This document shows, piece after piece, positions 53,248 to 61,518 of a DNA stretch of 64,000 nt. Source of the DNA: Arthrobacter silviterrae (GTDB lineage Bacteria; Actinomycetota; Actinomycetes; Actinomycetales; Micrococcaceae). Numbering within the stretch: position 1 is the first letter of the stretch; every line of letters begins with the position of its first letter. A program made the position numbers and the translations under genes. The notes under the pieces were generated by a model. It was not told where the DNA came from. It was given only the letters and a program-made list of their open reading frames with translations, and made no database searches. Where the stretch lies: assembly GCF_011045165.1 (NCBI RefSeq), contig NZ_JAAKZI010000021.1, forward strand, positions 1 to 64,000. The letters run 5' to 3'.

Positions 53248-53253
53248 ACCCCC

Positions 53254-53259
53254 AGTGTA
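53254..53259 (-). promoter_or_regulatory. -10 box TACACT, leaderless start of 81-aa protein
   Basis: TANNNT hexamer 6 nt before the GTG at 53247. Confidence 0.6.
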
Positions 53260-53357
53260 GAGGAGGGGGCTGGGCGCCCTTCCCGGACCCAGACGCCGGG
53301 TCTCGACGCCGGGTCTGACGCGCTCGCAGAGCTCGCTGCTCGAGCACGGAATGGAGC

Positions 53358-54281
53358 CTAGAAAAGCGATTCCTGGAGGGCCGGGACGTCGGTGGCGTAG
53401 TCGCCGAATAGGATCTTGTGCCCCTTCAGGGCCGTGAGGTCGGCAAGGAACGCTGTCCCGGATCCGTCCACGCCAACCAAGGCATAAGGACCCAGCAGCG
53501 AGTCCAGCCGGATGCCGTGGGTGCCCGCCTTGAGCTCCTGGGGGTAGGCAATGCGCTGGCTGGGCTCAGCCACACCAGCCGCAATGGCACTGCGTTCCCA
53601 CTGCTCCGAAACCACCCCAAAGCCATCAAGGGCCTGCGTGCCCAGGAATTCCCTGACCACGGCGGCGGCAGCCCGGTTGACCTCCTCCACATCGGCGGCA
53701 GGGCGGGGCTGGAGGAGCGAGGCGAACTTGCCGGCACCCCGGACAAACTGCGTCAGGCCAAGATTCGCAGACACGGCGTCCTCAAGCACCCGCACCACGG
53801 AGCCGTCGCCGGCCTGTGCAACATACCGGGCCACGACGGCGCCCTGATCCGCCAGTCGGGACCACTTGCTGCGCTGGGAAGCCGTGCCCACCTTGGTGGT
53901 GCCATCGGCGAAGGTGGCCACATACAGCCAGTGCGGCTGCGCGAGGTAGGCCTTCAGACCGGGCGGGGCAATGCCGCTGCGGTGAAAGTCGTGCATGAAG
54001 CGGAAATCGTCGCGGGCAAAGCACGCGCCGCACTGGTAGCCGCGCTCGGCAGCTGCACCGCTGGGGCACGGAAAATGCTGCGACTCTTCCGGCCCCTGGA
54101 CGCTGGAGTACCCCAGGCAGTACCGGGCCGGAATGCCGCTCCCCGCCAGGACGCTGAACCGCAGCCACTGGCCGGCTTGCAGCGGCACCCGGGCGCCGCC
54201 GTCGTCCGCGGTAAGGGACAGCGACGGCCCGGCAGGGGTCCACGAAACGCCGCGGACCAGTGCCGGGCCGGTCTCAGCCAC
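53358..54281 (-). CDS. DUF2797 domain protein
   Basis: 307 aa. Conserved Cys pairs suggest a metal site: RYCLGYSS near residue 55, HFPCPSG near 70, QCGACFARDDF near 85. The segment DGTTKVGTASQRSKWSRLADQGA near 127-150 resembles a GIY-YIG-like nuclease core, as proposed for this family. Function not established. GTG start 3 nt after the stop of the CoA-ester lyase gene, so they form an operon. Confidence 0.85.
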   Translation of the reverse strand: MAETGPALVRGVSWTPAGPSLSLTADDGGARVPLQAGQWLRFSVLAGSGIPARYCLGYSSVQGPEESQHFPCPSGAAAERGYQCGACFARDDFRFMHDFHRSGIAPPGLKAYLAQPHWLYVATFADGTTKVGTASQRSKWSRLADQGAVVARYVAQAGDGSVVRVLEDAVSANLGLTQFVRGAGKFASLLQPRPAADVEEVNRAAAAVVREFLGTQALDGFGVVSEQWERSAIAAGVAEPSQRIAYPQELKAGTHGIRLDSLLGPYALVGVDGSGTAFLADLTALKGHKILFGDYATDVPALQESLF

Positions 54282-54284
54282 GGT

Positions 54285-55157
54285 TCAGAGCGCGGGCTGG
54301 ACGCCGTAGGCCACGGCCAGCTTCATGATCTTTTCGGCGCGGCCCAGTCGGGGCAGGTCCGAGCCGTCGCGGATGACGCCGCCGCGGGCCTTGAAGTCGT
54401 CCATGAAGTCCGTGGCCCAGGCAACGTCCGTGGGGGTGGGGCTGATGACCTCGTTGATGATGTTGGTCTGGTCAATGGCCAGGCACAGCTTGCCCGTCAT
54501 GCCCATGGACACCGTGATGGCGGACTGCTCGCGCAGGATGGGGTGGTTCGTGCCAACCGTGGGGCCGTCGATGGGGCCGGGCAGGTTGCCGACGCGGCTG
54601 GCAACGACCAGTTTGGCGCGCGGGTAGGCCATGGCCTCACGGTCCGCGGCCATGCCGGTGTCGCGGCGGAAGTCGCCGGAGCCGAAGGCGAGGCGGAAGG
54701 CGCCTTCCGCGCGGGCGATGTTGTTGGCTTCCTCAATGCCCAGCGCCGACTCGACGAGCGCCAGGACGCGGGTTTTGCCGTCCAGGCGGTGGTAGGTTTC
54801 CTTGACCTGCTCGGCATTCTCGGTCTTGGCGAGCATGACGCCGAGGAGGCCGGGGATGTTGCGCAGGCCCGCCACGTCGTCGGCCCAGAAATCGGAGTGG
54901 ACGTCATTGATGCGGACCCAGGCCTTGCCACCGTTGCGCAGCCAGTCGATGACGTCCTGGCGGGCGCCGTCCTTCTTCTTGGGGTCCACGGCGTCTTCAA
55001 TGTCCAGTACGACGGCGTCGGCGCGTGAGCTGGCTGACTCGTCAAAGATCTCCGGGCGCGTGGCGGGCACCAGCAGCCATGAGCGGGCAATTTCGGCCGG
55101 AATGTTGCGGGTGCGGATGGGCTTGGATGAGGCTGTGTCGCCAACGGAACTAGACAT
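54285..55157 (-). CDS. HpcH/HpaI-type CoA ester lyase (citrate lyase beta-like)
   Basis: 290 aa. TIM-barrel lyase of the CitE/malyl-CoA type, which cleaves or hydrolyses CoA esters with a divalent metal. SWLLVPATRPEIFDES near residue 30, VVLDIEDAVDPKKKDGAR near 52-70 (metal-binding Glu/Asp), and LALVESALGIEEANNI near 133 (second metal Glu) are present. The ATG at 55157 follows a TACGGT box by 6 nt; the longer frame upstream overlaps the next gene. Substrate unknown. Confidence 0.9.
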   Translation of the reverse strand: MSSSVGDTASSKPIRTRNIPAEIARSWLLVPATRPEIFDESASSRADAVVLDIEDAVDPKKKDGARQDVIDWLRNGGKAWVRINDVHSDFWADDVAGLRNIPGLLGVMLAKTENAEQVKETYHRLDGKTRVLALVESALGIEEANNIARAEGAFRLAFGSGDFRRDTGMAADREAMAYPRAKLVVASRVGNLPGPIDGPTVGTNHPILREQSAITVSMGMTGKLCLAIDQTNIINEVISPTPTDVAWATDFMDDFKARGGVIRDGSDLPRLGRAEKIMKLAVAYGVQPAL

Positions 55158-55161
55158 ACAT

Positions 55162-56184
55162 CTACCGTATACGGGCCGCGCCGCACTTTCGACGCGGCGG
55201 GGCACAAACGAACCCGGGTTTTGCTGTGCCTATGCGCCAGCGATCCTGCGTGTGCAACCGGCGGTGAGGCGTCCCGTGCGGCACGTTGCCAGCGGCGGGC
55301 CGGTTGGGGACGTCGGCATCCCAGGTAAGGTCGGCGCCCTCCCCCAGCGCAAGCGCCTCGACTGCAGGGTCCTGCACCAGGGCTGCAATGAGCTCCCTGC
55401 TGCCAGCCACCACGGTGGAGTCAAAATCGATTTCCGACACCATGACCCAACTCCGGTCGGCGGGCCACAAAATGCTGGGCGATTGCGGCCATAGCGGCGA
55501 ATGGTGCCACGGCACGCGGTTCACCCATTCGGGGTCGGTGTAGAACCGTGGCCCGGCAGAAAAAAGGTAGTAGCTGCGGTTCGGGAGTTCCAGTTTTTCG
55601 CCGTCGGCCACCGCCGCGGACAGCAGCCCGGAGCCGGGTTCCCGGGACAACGGGTTGTCCCACTGGCCGTCGTCAGACAGGCGCAGCTCGGCATAGCCGG
55701 CGGAGGTGGCCAGCCCGCCCCAGCCCTCCCAAATGGCACTTACGCCTTCGTCAGGCGTGCCGGTGTGGTTGCAGAGGTGGGTGGCAACCGCAGCCAGGAC
55801 GTCCGTAGCAAGGTTCCCAATGTCCGGTTTCGAATAGCGCCAGCCTGCCTCGTCCAGGGGCCCGAGCATCGGTGTCACCGGTCCCATCAGGCGGTGGAGC
55901 TGGGCCAGCGGGTGCATGAGCGTGCCAAAGGCCCGGGCGACGGCGGCCCAGCCCACCCGCTGCTGTTCCAGCTCTCCCATGGCCGGCAGTTCATGGCCAT
56001 GCCACGACCCTGTGTCCTGCGGACGGTCGCGCTCCAGAGGGTGGAAGATCCGGGCATAGGCTGGGAAGCCGCGCGGCACCACCGCGTGCATGTCGTGCCA
56101 TTGTTCGTCGAGCAGGGGCTTGAGCCAGGCTCCGGCTGATGCGCCGGCAAGGGCTTGGGGAATCGAACCAGGCTGGGAGTCCAT
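55162..56184 (-). CDS. Hypothetical protein, 340 aa
   Basis: Not recognised. A soluble protein without signal peptide or membrane span, rich in Trp and Pro (GWRYSKPDIGN, WVNRVPWHHSPLWPQSPSILWP), and with a basic, Arg/Cys-containing tail (GFVCAPPRRKCGAARIR). The reading frame has the codon use of its neighbours and a leaderless start (TAGGCT 6 nt before the ATG). Its stop is 5 nt before the CoA-lyase start codon, so the two may be co-transcribed. Confidence 0.75.
   Translation of the reverse strand: MDSQPGSIPQALAGASAGAWLKPLLDEQWHDMHAVVPRGFPAYARIFHPLERDRPQDTGSWHGHELPAMGELEQQRVGWAAVARAFGTLMHPLAQLHRLMGPVTPMLGPLDEAGWRYSKPDIGNLATDVLAAVATHLCNHTGTPDEGVSAIWEGWGGLATSAGYAELRLSDDGQWDNPLSREPGSGLLSAAVADGEKLELPNRSYYLFSAGPRFYTDPEWVNRVPWHHSPLWPQSPSILWPADRSWVMVSEIDFDSTVVAGSRELIAALVQDPAVEALALGEGADLTWDADVPNRPAAGNVPHGTPHRRLHTQDRWRIGTAKPGFVCAPPRRKCGAARIR
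55164..55169 (-). promoter_or_regulatory. -10 box TACGGT, leaderless start of CoA-ester lyase
   Basis: TANNNT hexamer 6 nt before the ATG at 55157, inside the 3' end of the preceding gene. Confidence 0.5.
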
Positions 56185-56190
56185 GGCCCC

Positions 56191-56196
56191 AGCCTA
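56191..56196 (-). promoter_or_regulatory. -10 box TAGGCT, leaderless start of 340-aa gene
   Basis: TANNNT hexamer 6 nt before the ATG at 56184. Confidence 0.6.
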
Positions 56197-56211
56197 GGCC
56201 ATGGCCGCATC

Positions 56212-56290
56212 GCGGGAGCGTTGGGCAAAAGACCGCAAATCGTGAGGGGGCGTTGGGGAAAACAGCCCGAAAAGTGAGGGAGCGTCGGGG
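56212..56290 (+). repeat. Two and a half ~32-nt repeat units
   Basis: A unit beginning CGCGGGAGCGTTGGG, then a 32-nt unit beginning GTGAGGGGGCGTTGG, then a partial GTGAGGGAGCGTCGG. Same family as 15584-15811 and 47138-47215. It lies between the 340-aa gene promoter and the antiporter stop. Confidence 0.75.
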
Positions 56291-56301
56291 TGGGGGCGGG
56301 G

Positions 56302-57873
56302 CTATTCCGGCATGATCATGGTGCGCAGGTCCAGCTGGCGGAGCACCTTGTCCGCCACTTCGGGGTCGGTCTCCGGCTCATTGCGGGCCGTCAGCACTTC
56401 CTGGCGGGCGGCGTCGAGCGCAATGGTCTGCACGGCTATGGCCAGCTCCCGTCCGCGGCGGCGCCGTTCGTCGGCATCGTCGGCGGGGAGGCCGCCGTCG
56501 AGCAGCTCGGCGTGCAGCTTCTTCATTTTGGCCTTCATCAGGGCCAGCTTTTCCGGCGGCAGGTTCCTGATGACCTCGTTGCCGCGCAGGGCCGCCACGG
56601 CAGCTTCCTGGGCGCGCAGGGCCATGAGCTTGGCCGCCTCACGCTCCTCGACGCCGTCGTCCGTTGCCTTCAGCACGCGCATGAGCCACGGCAGCGTCAG
56701 CCCCGGCAGGACCAGGGTGGCCAGGAGCACGGCACAGGCAATGACAATAATTTCGTGCCGGGCGGGGAAGGGGGCTCCCGACGGCAGCACGGCGGGCAGC
56801 GCAAGGGCCAGGGCCAGCGTGGCGAGCCCCCGCATGCCGCACCAACTGAGGATGACGACGTCCTTGAAGCTGGTGGGCGGCAGGTCCCCGCGGTCCTTGC
56901 GGGAAAGCAGCTGGAGCACCCAAAACCAGAGGAACCTGATGGCGATGACCAGCACGCTGATGCCAACCGCCAGGGGAACCATGCCCCAGATGGCGCCACC
57001 CTCGGCCTTGACGACCCCCCGGACTTCCAAGCCCACCAGGCCAAACGCCAGGCCCGTCGCGAGCAATTCCACCACGTCCCAGAAGGCGGCCCGGGTAATG
57101 CGTTCCGTGGCGTCCTCGGCGCGGGCGTGCCGCTTGATTTCCAGCGCGGTCACCACAACGGCAATGACGCCCGAGGCGTGGAATTCCTCGGCCAGGATGT
57201 ACGCGGCAAACGGCACCACCAGGGTCACGGCGCTGCGGGCCACTGAGGAGGTGATGAGCCGGGTGATCAGGCCCGTCAGCCAGCCCATGAGCATGCCGGC
57301 GACGACGGCGAGCACGGCTCCCAGCACAAACTTGCCCACCACCCCGAGCCCGAAGGTCTCCCCGCCGACGGCGCTGGCCACTGCCGCTTGGAAGATCACG
57401 ATGGCGGCCGCGTCGTTGAACAGGCCCTCGCTTTGCAGCACGGTGACCAGCCGCCGGGGCATGTGCACGCGCCCGGCCACGGATTCCACGGCCACAGGGT
57501 CCGGCGGCGCGGTCATGGCGCCCAGCGCCAGCGCAGCGGGAACGCCAATGCCGGGGATCAACAGCCACGCCGCACCGGCCACCAGGGCCGTGGACACCAC
57601 CACAAGGGCCACGGCCAGCAGCACAATGGTGCGCCAGCGAATCCGGAACACGGACCAGGAGCTCTTTTGGGCCGTGGCAAAAAGCAGCGGCGGCAAGAAG
57701 ATGGGCAGGATCAGCTCGGGGTCGATCCTCAGGTCCGGGAAGCCGGGAATGAACGTCATGGCCCCGGCCATGATCAGCATGAGCACGGGGTACGGCAGCC
57801 TGAGGCGGTCCCCCAGGCCGACGGCGACAACGGTGGCGAACAAGAGTCCGACGATCAGTACAAGCTGCTCCAC
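56302..57873 (-). CDS. CPA1-family Na+/H+ antiporter
   Basis: 523 aa: about 12 membrane segments followed by a 130-residue cytoplasmic tail with charged helices. Ion-path residues are visible in MTAPPDPVAVESVAG near residue 140 and SEGLFNDAAAIVIF near 168 (the CPA1 ND pair). Exchanges cytoplasmic Na+ (or K+) for protons in pH and salt balance. GTG start at 57873; a TAGGGT box lies 6 nt upstream. Confidence 0.93.
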   Translation of the reverse strand: MEQLVLIVGLLFATVVAVGLGDRLRLPYPVLMLIMAGAMTFIPGFPDLRIDPELILPIFLPPLLFATAQKSSWSVFRIRWRTIVLLAVALVVVSTALVAGAAWLLIPGIGVPAALALGAMTAPPDPVAVESVAGRVHMPRRLVTVLQSEGLFNDAAAIVIFQAAVASAVGGETFGLGVVGKFVLGAVLAVVAGMLMGWLTGLITRLITSSVARSAVTLVVPFAAYILAEEFHASGVIAVVVTALEIKRHARAEDATERITRAAFWDVVELLATGLAFGLVGLEVRGVVKAEGGAIWGMVPLAVGISVLVIAIRFLWFWVLQLLSRKDRGDLPPTSFKDVVILSWCGMRGLATLALALALPAVLPSGAPFPARHEIIVIACAVLLATLVLPGLTLPWLMRVLKATDDGVEEREAAKLMALRAQEAAVAALRGNEVIRNLPPEKLALMKAKMKKLHAELLDGGLPADDADERRRRGRELAIAVQTIALDAARQEVLTARNEPETDPEVADKVLRQLDLRTMIMPE

Positions 57874-57879
57874 GCTCCC

Positions 57880-57885
57880 ACCCTA
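57880..57885 (-). promoter_or_regulatory. -10 box TAGGGT, leaderless start of antiporter gene
   Basis: TANNNT hexamer 6 nt before the GTG at 57873; the intervening GGGAGC is too close to act as a Shine-Dalgarno. Confidence 0.6.
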
Positions 57886-57903
57886 GCGCTCCCAGTCCCG
57901 AAT

Positions 57904-59424
57904 TCAGCCGTAGTGCTGCATCCCGGGCCAGAGGGCCGCCCAGGGGGCGCGCAGGCCCCGGCAGACCATGACGGCCCGCCCCTGTTCCTCGTTCTGCACC
58001 CCTTCGCCGTTGTCCAGCCTGGCTTCCACCGTGCAGGAGGAGAAATCGGCGGAAAGGTCGTCGAAGCCCACTGAAATGGCCGTGGTCGCCGCCGCCGGCG
58101 GGGGTCCGTAGGCGTGCAGCTGGTTGTGTCCGCTGAACACCGCGGGAAGGCCCAGTCCGGGCCCGAATCTGTCCAGCGCGCCCGCCTCGCCGTAATTTTG
58201 GGCCAGCAGCACGGTGTGCGCCCTCTCGGCTGGCGTCAGCGCACCATAGACCCGGGCGACCTCCGCCACGTAGGCCGGCCACCCCACGGAGTCCCTGGCA
58301 GTCTGGTTCACTGTGGCGATGACGGGAGGCAGGGAGGCCGCCGGAATCACCGGCAGCGCCACCACCACGGCCATGGCAGCCGCAACCCCGACGGCGGCCC
58401 AAAGGCCGGCCCGCCGCACGGCCCGGTCGCGTGCCCACTGGACAGCAACCACCGATCCGGCGGCGTAGGCGAACGCGAGCAGTCCAAAGGTGTAATACGG
58501 CTGGCCACCTGTGGCGAGAACGATCAGGCAGACGGCCGGGTAGGCCCAGGCAAATGCCCGCACCGGACGCCATTCCCGGCGTCGAAAGAGTGCCGTGAAG
58601 CCGGCAACCCAGATTGGTGCAACGGTGAATCCGAGCAGTATGAGCTGAAACGGGACAAAGTACGCCTTGTCGCCGCCGCCCTTGTCATTCGCCAGCGCCC
58701 CGGCCATCGTCACCTCGGGCCAGCCCGCGGTGAGCTGGTAAATGAAATTCGGAGCCCCGACAACCACGGCGGCCAGCACGCCGGCCCAGAGCCACCGCCC
58801 GGCAAGGGCCCTGCGCGGGCCGGACAGCAGCAGGCCGGCGAGGAAGCCGATGAGCAACAGCGCAATCAACCACTTGTTGTAGCTCGCCAGCCCCGCCACG
58901 ATGCCCGCCGCCAGCCACCACCGCGGCCTGTTTCTGAGCAGGGCCCTGGAGGCAAAGAGGATGAAGCCCAGCCAGGCCGGCATGTCGGGGGACGCCGTCA
59001 GCAGGATGTGTCCGGCAATGAAGACGAACGTGGAACTGATGCCGGCTGCGGCCAGGAGCTGGGCGCGGCTGCCGCCCCCAAGTTCGGCCGCCAGCAGGGC
59101 CGTCAGGGCCACGGCGCCCAAGGCGAAAAGCATCGCCGGGACGCGAACCGCCCAAAGGTTGTCCCCCAACGCCCAAATCCCGGCACGGACCACCATGGGC
59201 GTCAGGGGCGACTGGTCCACGTACCCCCAGGCGGGATGCATGGACAAGATCCGAAAATACAGCTCATCCCGGTGGTAGCCGTACTGCGTCAGCGTCGCCA
59301 GGAACAGCGCCGCGTCAACAGCCAGGACTGCGCTGACCGCACGCCAGGCGAACGGGCGGCGCAGGCTGCCAGGGTGCTGGCCCTGGCCGGAACGTCCCGG
59401 CCGGGTTCGGGGAGACGGCGTCAT
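57904..59424 (-). CDS. GT39-like membrane glycosyltransferase
   Basis: 506 aa. After a basic N-terminus, about 11 membrane segments; GYHRDELYFRILSMHPAWGY near residues 48-67 carries the DE acidic pair of polyprenyl-phosphate-dependent GT-C enzymes (PMT/ArnT type). A soluble C-terminal domain starts near residue 370. Transfers a sugar from a polyprenyl phosphate to an exported acceptor, unknown here. It follows the hypothetical gene by 18 nt. Confidence 0.88.
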   Translation of the reverse strand: MTPSPRTRPGRSGQGQHPGSLRRPFAWRAVSAVLAVDAALFLATLTQYGYHRDELYFRILSMHPAWGYVDQSPLTPMVVRAGIWALGDNLWAVRVPAMLFALGAVALTALLAAELGGGSRAQLLAAAGISSTFVFIAGHILLTASPDMPAWLGFILFASRALLRNRPRWWLAAGIVAGLASYNKWLIALLLIGFLAGLLLSGPRRALAGRWLWAGVLAAVVVGAPNFIYQLTAGWPEVTMAGALANDKGGGDKAYFVPFQLILLGFTVAPIWVAGFTALFRRREWRPVRAFAWAYPAVCLIVLATGGQPYYTFGLLAFAYAAGSVVAVQWARDRAVRRAGLWAAVGVAAAMAVVVALPVIPAASLPPVIATVNQTARDSVGWPAYVAEVARVYGALTPAERAHTVLLAQNYGEAGALDRFGPGLGLPAVFSGHNQLHAYGPPPAAATTAISVGFDDLSADFSSCTVEARLDNGEGVQNEEQGRAVMVCRGLRAPWAALWPGMQHYG

Positions 59425-59442
59425 CGCGGCGCTCGCGGATGC

Positions 59443-60008
59443 CTACAGGACATCATAGGAGTCCACCGCCTGCTCGAGAATGCCACGTTCTGCGTTCCAT
59501 CTGTCGGCCGGTGTGGCGGCGACGATCACGGTGCTGCCGCGGACGCCGGTCACGAGACAGGCGATCTCCCGGTAATGGTGCGCCCCGATGCGGGTCACAT
59601 AGTCGTCAAGGACGCAGGAACCGGTGCCGCCGCGGAAGGCAAGGCCTGCGGCGGACGCGTCAAGGGCGGCGCCCACAGCGTGTTCGCCCCTGAGGTGGGC
59701 CAGTCGGAACGATCGCCAGTTGGCCAGGGTTTCGCTGCCCTGCTGCGGTGTGGCATTGAGGTAAAGTACCGGCTGCCCGCCCGGACCGGCGGTTTCCGCC
59801 GCCACCGTGCCCGAATCGCTTTGCACAGGGGCCGCTGTGGGAGGGTACGCCAGCACCGCGGCCCGGCCCGGCAGTTCCAAGGCGAGCCAGCCGGCAGGCG
59901 CCGGGCCCGCCGTGAACCACGAAAACCCGGACGACGCCGCCCGGACCGGAGGTGGCCTCCGGGAACGGTCGCGGCCAACGTTGCGCGAGGCACTGAGGGG
60001 GAATGCAT
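59443..60008 (-). CDS. Hypothetical protein, 5' end uncertain (possible frameshift)
   Basis: The conserved-looking part (FSWFTAGPAPAGWLALELPG to the end EQAVDSYDVL) has good codon use but no ATG/GTG/TTG near its start in that frame. The only ATG with a good ribosome binding site (AAGGA, 60008) lies in another frame and reads MHSPSVPRATLAATVPGG. A single-base shift near 59935-59950 would join them into a roughly 188-aa protein. Function unknown; no membrane span. It lies between the lipoprotein and GT39-like genes. Whether this is a real mutation or a sequence error cannot be told. Confidence 0.5.
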
Positions 60009-60052
60009 GCGAATTCCTTGCTTCCGCGAGCTGGATTCGGAACTGGCGCGGT

Positions 60053-60421
60053 TCACATGAGGCCGTCGCCGTCGTCGGGCCCGCCGTTGTTGTCGCCTTC
60101 GTGGTCGCCGCCGTTGCGGACCGGCGCTGGCGGTTGTTGCATGACAGGCGGCGGTGCCGGAATGACCGCAGGCGGCGGGGCTGGCATGACGACAGGCGGC
60201 GGTGCGGGGACGGGAGCAAGCGGTGCGACCGGGCGCTTCACTGGCTTGGGCACCGGCTTGGCCGAATGCGACGGGGTCGGGATGGCCTTCGCGGTGGTGG
60301 GTGCCGTCGACGCGGACGACGACGGCGGCGGTGCGGGCTGGGCGGTTGTCCCTGCGCAGCCCGCGAGCAGCAGGCCGGCCCCCAGCGCCGTGGCGCCAAC
60401 AGCCAGCCGAAAATTCTTCAT
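60053..60421 (-). CDS. Proline-rich lipoprotein
   Basis: 122 aa. Signal peptide with lipobox LLLAGC (Cys at residue 21) predicts lipid attachment on the outer face of the membrane. The mature part is a Ser/Thr stretch, then repeats of PAPPPVV/PAPPPAV, then an acidic Gly/Asp tail. The ATG at 60421 has AAGGG upstream; the longer frame is not a signal peptide. Likely a cell-wall-spanning spacer of unknown role. Confidence 0.8.
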   Translation of the reverse strand: MKNFRLAVGATALGAGLLLAGCAGTTAQPAPPPSSSASTAPTTAKAIPTPSHSAKPVPKPVKRPVAPLAPVPAPPPVVMPAPPPAVIPAPPPVMQQPPAPVRNGGDHEGDNNGGPDDGDGLM

Positions 60422-60540
60422 GGTGTGTCCCTTGTGAGTACCCCAACCCTGGTGGCCGGGCTTGAAAGGACAAACGGGGCCGGCCAGGCATGGGTTCAAC
60501 GCAGGACGGGGAGCCGCGTTCTTGCGGGAGGCGCTGGAAC

Positions 60541-61188
60541 TCAGGCGTTGAGCGCCTGCTCGACGGACGTGTCCCCGTCGGTGAACTCGATGGTGCGCCG
60601 CACGGTGTCCGGGCGGTCCAGGACGGCGGCTGCAACCAAGGCAACGTTGGCGCGTGAGGTGTTGCGGCGGGCCGGATCCACCGTGGTGGTGACAGTTCCC
60701 GTGGCTTCGTCCGAGGTCAGGGCCCCGGGCCCCAGGATGGTCCAGGCCAGGCCCATGGCGCGCAGGTGCGTGTCCGCAGCCGCCTTGGCTTCCGCGTAGG
60801 CGAAGAAGCTGTCCCCCGGCGGCACCCCGTGGTCGGTGCGGGCCCCCAGGTAGGACACCATGACGTAGCGGCCCACCCCTGCCTTTTCGGCGGCGTCCAT
60901 GGAGCGGATGGCCGCGTCGCGGTCCACCGCGTAGGTGCGTTCGGCGCTGCCGCCCCCGGCGCCCGCTGACCAGATGACGGCGTCCTGCCCGGCCACCAGG
61001 GCAGCGAGCTGGTCCACGGAGGAGGAAGCGACGTCGTGCACCACCGGCGTGGCGCCCGCCGCGGCTACATCGTCAATCTGGGCCGCGCTGCGGATCACGC
61101 CTGAGACGTCCCAGCCGGCATCCCTGAGCAGCGGGGCAAGCAGCAGGGCGATCTTTCCGTGCCCGCCGATGATCATGGCCTTCTTCAT
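60541..61188 (-). CDS. NAD(P)-binding NmrA/SDR-like protein
   Basis: 215 aa atypical short-chain dehydrogenase. The nucleotide-binding loop IIGGHGKIALLLAPLL lies at residues 6-21 (GGxGxxA form), then VIWSAGAGGGS near 88 and YVMVSYLG near 122 in place of the classical YxxxK site. Proteins of this group act as redox sensors or sugar/flavin reductases; activity unknown. The ATG at 61188 has AAGGGAG upstream. Confidence 0.88.
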   Translation of the reverse strand: MKKAMIIGGHGKIALLLAPLLRDAGWDVSGVIRSAAQIDDVAAAGATPVVHDVASSSVDQLAALVAGQDAVIWSAGAGGGSAERTYAVDRDAAIRSMDAAEKAGVGRYVMVSYLGARTDHGVPPGDSFFAYAEAKAAADTHLRAMGLAWTILGPGALTSDEATGTVTTTVDPARRNTSRANVALVAAAVLDRPDTVRRTIEFTDGDTSVEQALNA

Positions 61189-61254
61189 GGTGCTCCCTTG
61201 CCTTCCGTCCACGCCGTGTGGAAACCTTCGCTGCCGAAAGGCCGTGCCGGAACA

Positions 61255-61299
61255 CAAAAAACCCGCAGCCTTCAGCTTCTTCAGCCTAAGACTACGGGT
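61255..61299 (-). terminator. Terminator after tRNA-Met
   Basis: Minus strand ACCCGTAGTC / GGCTGCGGGT, 10 pairs including two G-U, then six U. It ends the tRNA-Thr/tRNA-Met transcript. Confidence 0.85.
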
Positions 61300-61309
61300 C
61301 GTATTTTTG

Positions 61310-61383
61310 TAGCGGCGGGGAGGCTCGATCTCCCGACCTCACGATTATGAGTCGTGCGCTCTAACCAACTGAGCTACGCCGCC
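61310..61383 (-). tRNA. tRNA-Met (CAT), elongator type
   Basis: Acceptor GGCGGCG / CGCCGCT, anticodon CAT in loop CTCATAA, A73, no encoded CCA (CAA). The 5' end pairs G1-U72, unlike initiator tRNA. T-loop is ATCGAGC, with A at position 54 instead of T. A CAT anticodon could also be tRNA-Ile2; the body fits elongator Met. Confidence 0.9.
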
Positions 61384-61446
61384 ATAAATGGGTTTGGCCC
61401 GTGTTCCGCGGCCAAAACCGTCTTGACACGAGCCCACCCATTTGCG

Positions 61447-61518
61447 AGCCCCCCACCGGAATCGATCCGGTGACCTCGTTCTTACCAAGAACGCGCTCTA
61501 CCACTGAGCTAGGGGGGC
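61447..61518 (-). tRNA. tRNA-Thr (GGT)
   Basis: Acceptor GCCCCCC / GGGGGGC, anticodon GGT in loop TTGGTAA, discriminator T73, no encoded CCA. T-loop is ATCGATT, again with A54. It lies 63 nt upstream of tRNA-Met on the same strand. Confidence 0.93.

Noticed and set aside
53292-53316. Two GACGCCGGGTCT copies 13 bp apart
   Set aside because: Short and isolated; could be chance in GC-rich DNA.
58114-60060. A 648-aa plus-strand frame
   Set aside because: Antisense to the GT39-like gene and its upstream neighbour; low-complexity Gly/Arg/Gln sequence.
59595-60644. A 349-aa minus-strand frame across the lipoprotein and hypothetical gene
   Set aside because: Arg/Pro-rich shadow for most of its length. 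Only its internal start at 60008 is of interest, for the frameshift question.
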